NCBI RefSeq assembly: GCF_004022465.1 | Contig: NZ_SAVA01000003.1 | Span: 124,001 to 188,000, forward strand | Length of the DNA: 64,000 nt | Direction: 5' to 3' | Source of the DNA: Rhodobacter huangdaonensis | Lineage (GTDB): Bacteria > Pseudomonadota > Alphaproteobacteria > Rhodobacterales > Rhodobacteraceae | Shown: positions 60,645 to 64,000 of the stretch, one piece after another | Numbering within the stretch: the first letter of the stretch is position 1 | Layout of the letters: each line of letters opens with the position of its first letter | Translations under genes and position numbers: made by a program | Notes under the pieces: generated by a model | What the model saw: only the letters and a program-made list of their open reading frames with translations | The model's database searches: none | Told to the model about the DNA's origin: nothing

Positions 60645-61742
60645 TCAATGCAACAGCGGGCTGCTTGCCATGGCCTCTGCTCTCGCCAGCATTCTGGCCA
60701 CATGGCGCGGGTTGAGCTCTTGCGTGTCGGCAACTTGCTCAATCACCTCGCAGATGGCGCTCAGGGCAGCAACACCCAGCCCTCGTCGTGCGCCCTCGCG
60801 CTCCGTGAAGGAGATGAGGTCTCCCTTGCCGGGGCCGGCAAGACGCAAGATCTCCAGGCGGCTCAGGAATGGGGCCGGAAGCGTCGTCAGACTATTCGAG
60901 GTCAGGACCCAGCTGATCCAGGACATGTCGAAGCCGACCTGGTAGTAGGGGCATTTCCAAGCCACGGCAGACGAGCGTTCCAGCAGCGGCAGCAGCCCCT
61001 CGGCCAAGCCGTAGGCCTGCCCCTTGGTCGAGGTCGGCGTTCCGGCCTTCTCGATCTCGTCTATCACCACGATCGGGTTCGCGCAGAGGCTCTGCACGAT
61101 GGTTTGCAAGGGCCGCCCCGGGAAGGCCGAGCCCCAGCCGCGTTGCGAGCCGTTGACAACGAAGGAGGCCTGCTCCGCGGTTCCCTCGATGCCACAGCGC
61201 GGCACCCCGAGATGGCGCCCGAGTTCGCGCGACCACACGCTCTTGCCGATCCCCGGCGGGCCATCGAGCAGCACGGGCGGCAGCCGGAATCCGGGCTCCC
61301 CCACCCGTACCGAGCGGCGCATCGCTTTCCAGAGGAAGTCGGTCGCCGCCGCCATCCAGGGCATCTCGGCATGGATGGCGGCGGCGATCTCATCGGCACG
61401 GTGCTCGCTGGCAATGCCAACCAGATCCGCCCCGCCACGAAACGCCTCGAGCGCGCGCCGGTCATCCGCGCTGAGATGGCTGAGCCCGGAAGCCTTGGCA
61501 CGCGCGCCCATTACCCGGCGCGCACGGCGCAGCACCCTGGCCCGGTCCTTTTCCGAGAGCGGCACGGCGATGAGGTCCTCGTTCCAGCGCAACTCATCTT
61601 CGAAGTCTCCCGGCACCTTCGGGGACACCCCGTCCTGAAGGGCACGGAGCTTGCGCAGGTGCAACTCGAAGCGGCGCTTGAGCGCAAACTCGTTCTCGTC
61701 GGGATCCGCGAAGCGGGCATCGATAAACTTGATCTTCGTCAT
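60645..61742 (-). CDS. stand-alone AAA ATPase (Lon-like ATPase module)
   Basis: A 365-residue protein: an N-terminal helical region (MTKIKFIDARFADPDENEFALKRRFELHLRKL), then an AAA core with Walker A LLDGPPGIGKS, Walker B IVVIDEIEKAG, sensor 1 SWVLTSNSL and sensor 2 LSRLEIL. It resembles the ATPase of Lon without a protease domain. It could be a chaperone or mobile-island ATPase. The start at 61742 has AAGGA. Alone in its operon. Confidence 0.8.
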   Translation of the reverse strand: MTKIKFIDARFADPDENEFALKRRFELHLRKLRALQDGVSPKVPGDFEDELRWNEDLIAVPLSEKDRARVLRRARRVMGARAKASGLSHLSADDRRALEAFRGGADLVGIASEHRADEIAAAIHAEMPWMAAATDFLWKAMRRSVRVGEPGFRLPPVLLDGPPGIGKSVWSRELGRHLGVPRCGIEGTAEQASFVVNGSQRGWGSAFPGRPLQTIVQSLCANPIVVIDEIEKAGTPTSTKGQAYGLAEGLLPLLERSSAVAWKCPYYQVGFDMSWISWVLTSNSLTTLPAPFLSRLEILRLAGPGKGDLISFTEREGARRGLGVAALSAICEVIEQVADTQELNPRHVARMLARAEAMASSPLLH

Positions 61743-61930
61743 GGAGGTCCTTTCGGCGCATCGCGCCACGCCCTCGGGCAGAGGTTCTGCAGGAGGGGGA
61801 TGTTGGAAAGAACCCGGCCGGATTGGCCGTGAGGGATGGCGAAAGCGCGGCTGGCCGTCAACGGCGCCCACCAGGACGGAGCGCTAGGACGGCGCATCAC
61901 AGGCCACAAATCCGCCAGTCACACAAGTCA

Positions 61931-61971
61931 TTGAAATAAAAAGAAACCACCGACTGCAGTGCAGCCGATGG
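61931..61971 (-). terminator. terminator on the minus strand after nrdJ
   Basis: On the minus strand, a stem of 12 positions with two mismatches (CCATCGGCTGCA/TGCAGTCGGTGG, 61947-61971) is followed by TTTCTTTTTATTTC. It would end transcripts coming from nrdJ. Confidence 0.65.
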
Positions 61972-61984
61972 TCATTAATCCTGT

Positions 61985-62059
61985 GCCGGAATGGTCAAAT
62001 TACCCCGGAAATGGACAAGATTTAGTGGGTCCTACACACACTTGTGGGGCCGACACCCC
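61985..62059. other. possible IS end beside nrdJ
   Basis: Contains AATGGTCAAATTACC and GGAAATGGACAAGATTTAGT followed by GGGTCCTACAC, which resembles IS21-type terminal sequences from memory. No transposase remains. The gap from 61743 to 62059 holds this, the terminator and the AAA ATPase leader. Confidence 0.3.
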
Positions 62060-64000
62060 TCAGCCGCATTTCGAATGGCCGCAGTCGGCGCAGGTCATGC
62101 AGCCCTCGACCTTGCGCATCGCGTAGCTGCCGCAGGCCGGGCAGGCCGGGCCGCGCGGGGCTTCGCCCACCACCATCACCTCGGCCTTCGGGTCGGACTT
62201 CAGCCCCATCCCCTCGCCCGCGATGAAACCGATGGCGATCAGGTGGCGCTCGATCACGCCCCCGATCGCGGCGAGGATCGAGGGGATGTACTGCCCCGCC
62301 ATCCAAGCACCGCCGCGCGGATCGAACACCGCCTTCAGCTCCTCGACGACGAAGCTGACGTCACCGCCGCGCCGGAACACCGCCGAGATCATCCGCGTCA
62401 GCGCCACGGTCCAGGCGTAATGCTCCATGTTCTTCGAATTGATGAACACCTCGAACGGGCGCCGGTGGCCGCCCTGCACGATGTCATTCACCGTGATGTA
62501 GATCGCGTGCTCGCTCGCCGGCCATTTCAGCTTGTAGGTCGCCCCCTCGAGCGCCGCGGGGCGGTCGAGCGGCTCGGTCAGATAGACCACCTCGGCGCCC
62601 CGGTCGGCATCGGGCGCCTTCTCCGAGGTCTCCGACACGCTCAGCACCGAGCCGGTCACGTCGTTCGGCCGGTAAGTGGTGCAGCCCTTGCAGCCGGTCT
62701 CGAAGGCTTCCATGTAGACGTTCTGGAACTCCTCGAAGGAAATGTCCTCGGGGCAGTTGATCGTCTTCGAGATCGAGGAGTCGATCCATTTCTGCGCCGC
62801 CGCCTGCATCCGCACGTGGTCGAGCGGGGCGAGGGTCTGGGCGTTGACGAAATAGTCGGGCAGCGCCGCATCGCCCTTCAAGTCGCGCCACATCTGCACG
62901 GCATAATCGACGACCTCTTCCTCGGTGCGCGAGCCATCCTTCTGCAGCACCTTGCGCTTGTAGGCATAGGCGAAGACCGGCTCGATGCCCGAGCTGACAT
63001 TGCCGGCATAAAGCGAGATCGTCCCGGTGGGCGCGATCGAGGTCAGCAGCGCGTTGCGGATACCATGGGTGCGGATCGCCGCGCGCACATCCTCGTCCAT
63101 CTGCAGCATGGTGCCGGTGGCGAGGTATTTCTCGGCGTCGAACAGCGGGAAGGCGCCCTTCTCCTGCGCGATCTCGACCGAGGCGAGATAGCTCGCCCGC
63201 GCGATCTCGTGCATCCAGCGCTCGGTCTGCGCCGCCGCCTCGTCCGCGCCATAGCGCAGCCCGAGCATCAGCAGCGCATCGGCCAGCCCGGTCACGCCCA
63301 GACCGATGCGGCGCTTGTTCATCGCCTCCTCGGCCTGCTGCGGCAGCGGGAAGCGCGAGGCGTCGACGACGTTGTCCATCATCCGCACCGCGGTGCGCAC
63401 CAGCCGGTCGAGCGCCACCGGGTCCAGCTTCGCTGCCGGGGTGAACGGATCGGTGACCAGCCGGGCGAGGTTGACCGAGCCGAGCAGGCACGCGCCATAG
63501 GGCGGCAGCGGCTGCTCGCCACAGGGGTTGGTCGCCGAGATCTGCTCGCAATAGCCGAGGTTGTTCATCTTGTTGATGCGGTCGATGAAGATCACGCCCG
63601 GCTCGGCGTAGTCATAGGTCGAGCGCATGATCCTGTTCCACAGGTCGCGCGCCTGCACGGTGTGATAGACCTTGCCGCCGAATTTCAGATCCCAGGGCCC
63701 ATCGGCCTTCACCGCCGCCATGAAGGCATCGGTCACCAGAACCGAGAGGTTGAACATCCGCAGCCGCGCCGAATCCTGCTTCGCGGTCACGAACTGCTCG
63801 ATGTCGGGGTGGTCGCAGCGCATCGTCGCCATCATCGCACCGCGGCGCGACCCGGCCGACATGATCGTGCGGCACATCGCGTCCCAGACATCCATGAAGG
63901 ACAGCGGGCCCGAGGCGTCGGCGGCGACGCCCTTCACCTCGGCGCCGCGCGGGCGGATCGTCGAGAAGTCATAGCCGATGCCGCCGCCCTGCTGCATGGT
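62060..64000 (-). CDS. nrdJ: adenosylcobalamin-dependent ribonucleotide reductase (partial)
   Basis: The C-terminal 646 residues; the N-terminal part lies beyond the window. QQGGGIGYDFSTIRPRGAEV and ATNPCGEQPLPPYGACLLGSVNLA are the class II active-site regions (thiyl Cys and Glu in NPCGEQ), followed by SIAPTGTISLYAGNVSSGIEP. The tail CPACGSYAMRKVEGCMTCADCGHSKCG is the zinc-binding end that carries electrons to the active site. It reduces ribonucleotides with B12 and needs no oxygen. It marks return to core genome. Confidence 0.95.
   Translation of the reverse strand, partial: TMQQGGGIGYDFSTIRPRGAEVKGVAADASGPLSFMDVWDAMCRTIMSAGSRRGAMMATMRCDHPDIEQFVTAKQDSARLRMFNLSVLVTDAFMAAVKADGPWDLKFGGKVYHTVQARDLWNRIMRSTYDYAEPGVIFIDRINKMNNLGYCEQISATNPCGEQPLPPYGACLLGSVNLARLVTDPFTPAAKLDPVALDRLVRTAVRMMDNVVDASRFPLPQQAEEAMNKRRIGLGVTGLADALLMLGLRYGADEAAAQTERWMHEIARASYLASVEIAQEKGAFPLFDAEKYLATGTMLQMDEDVRAAIRTHGIRNALLTSIAPTGTISLYAGNVSSGIEPVFAYAYKRKVLQKDGSRTEEEVVDYAVQMWRDLKGDAALPDYFVNAQTLAPLDHVRMQAAAQKWIDSSISKTINCPEDISFEEFQNVYMEAFETGCKGCTTYRPNDVTGSVLSVSETSEKAPDADRGAEVVYLTEPLDRPAALEGATYKLKWPASEHAIYITVNDIVQGGHRRPFEVFINSKNMEHYAWTVALTRMISAVFRRGGDVSFVVEELKAVFDPRGGAWMAGQYIPSILAAIGGVIERHLIAIGFIAGEGMGLKSDPKAEVMVVGEAPRGPACPACGSYAMRKVEGCMTCADCGHSKCG

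Noticed and set aside
60448..61832. Plus-strand open frames opposite the AAA ATPase
   Set aside because: They mirror a minus-strand gene with Walker A, Walker B and sensor motifs; the plus-strand products have none.

Overview
The window is high-GC DNA from an alphaproteobacterium of the Rhodobacteraceae (Rhodobacter/Cereibacter/Rhodovulum-like). The evidence is the gene order mesaconyl-CoA hydratase - DUF1737 - NnrU-like - (3S)-malyl-CoA thioesterase - mdh - sucCD - sucAB - lpd, which as I remember it is the arrangement in Rhodobacter sphaeroides; the ethylmalonyl-CoA pathway genes; and a B12-dependent ribonucleotide reductase at the right edge. Assignments rest on reading the translations and motifs; no database search was run.

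Region 1 (1-17.8 kb) is core metabolism. A minus-strand operon (mcl2, nnrU-like, DUF1737, mch) faces mdh. A long plus-strand block then encodes succinyl-CoA synthetase (sucCD), two small lipoproteins, the 2-oxoglutarate dehydrogenase E1 and E2 (sucA, sucB with two lipoyl domains), a 73-aa protein and lipoamide dehydrogenase. Two GTGATCAC palindromes 21 bp apart lie before sucC, and another lies just upstream of a GntR/FCD regulator gene at 15.9 kb, suggesting a link. Region 2 (17.9-27.0 kb) is a minus-strand operon pxpA-accB-accC-pxpB-pxpC followed by a TorT-like ABC uptake system, divergent from a LysR regulator: probably uptake and opening of 5-oxoproline or a related lactam. Region 3 (27.0-34.5 kb) is an envelope redox module (ApbE, PepSY-flavodoxin-reductase fusion, DUF2271, an acidic secreted protein, a PepSY protein) facing an OmpR/HisKA two-component system and a VIT1-like protein.

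Region 4 (34.6-45.15 kb) is the most notable part. A tRNA-Ala(GGC) gene carries an integrated 10.5-kb element bounded by a perfect 50-bp direct repeat. It encodes a tyrosine integrase, AlpA regulator, Prim-Pol primase, head-tail connector, large terminase, HNH nuclease, HK97 major capsid, prohead protease and portal, but no tail, lysis or phage repressor genes. This is the layout of a capsid-forming phage satellite (cf-PICI type). It has candidate integrase arm sites, a candidate origin, a 12-bp dyad before alpA and a zinc-ribbon protein split across two frames.

Region 5 (45.2-62.0 kb) is a mosaic accessory island: an AAA NTPase, repeats, an uncharacterised three-gene operon, a PEP-mutase/isocitrate-lyase-family enzyme, a frameshifted secreted protein, an IS5-type remnant abutting a complete type I restriction-modification system (hsdMSR), a dead IS5-family element carrying two copies of a 44-bp palindromic mini-element whose stems differ by compensatory changes, and a stand-alone AAA ATPase. 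Core sequence resumes with nrdJ, which runs off the right edge.
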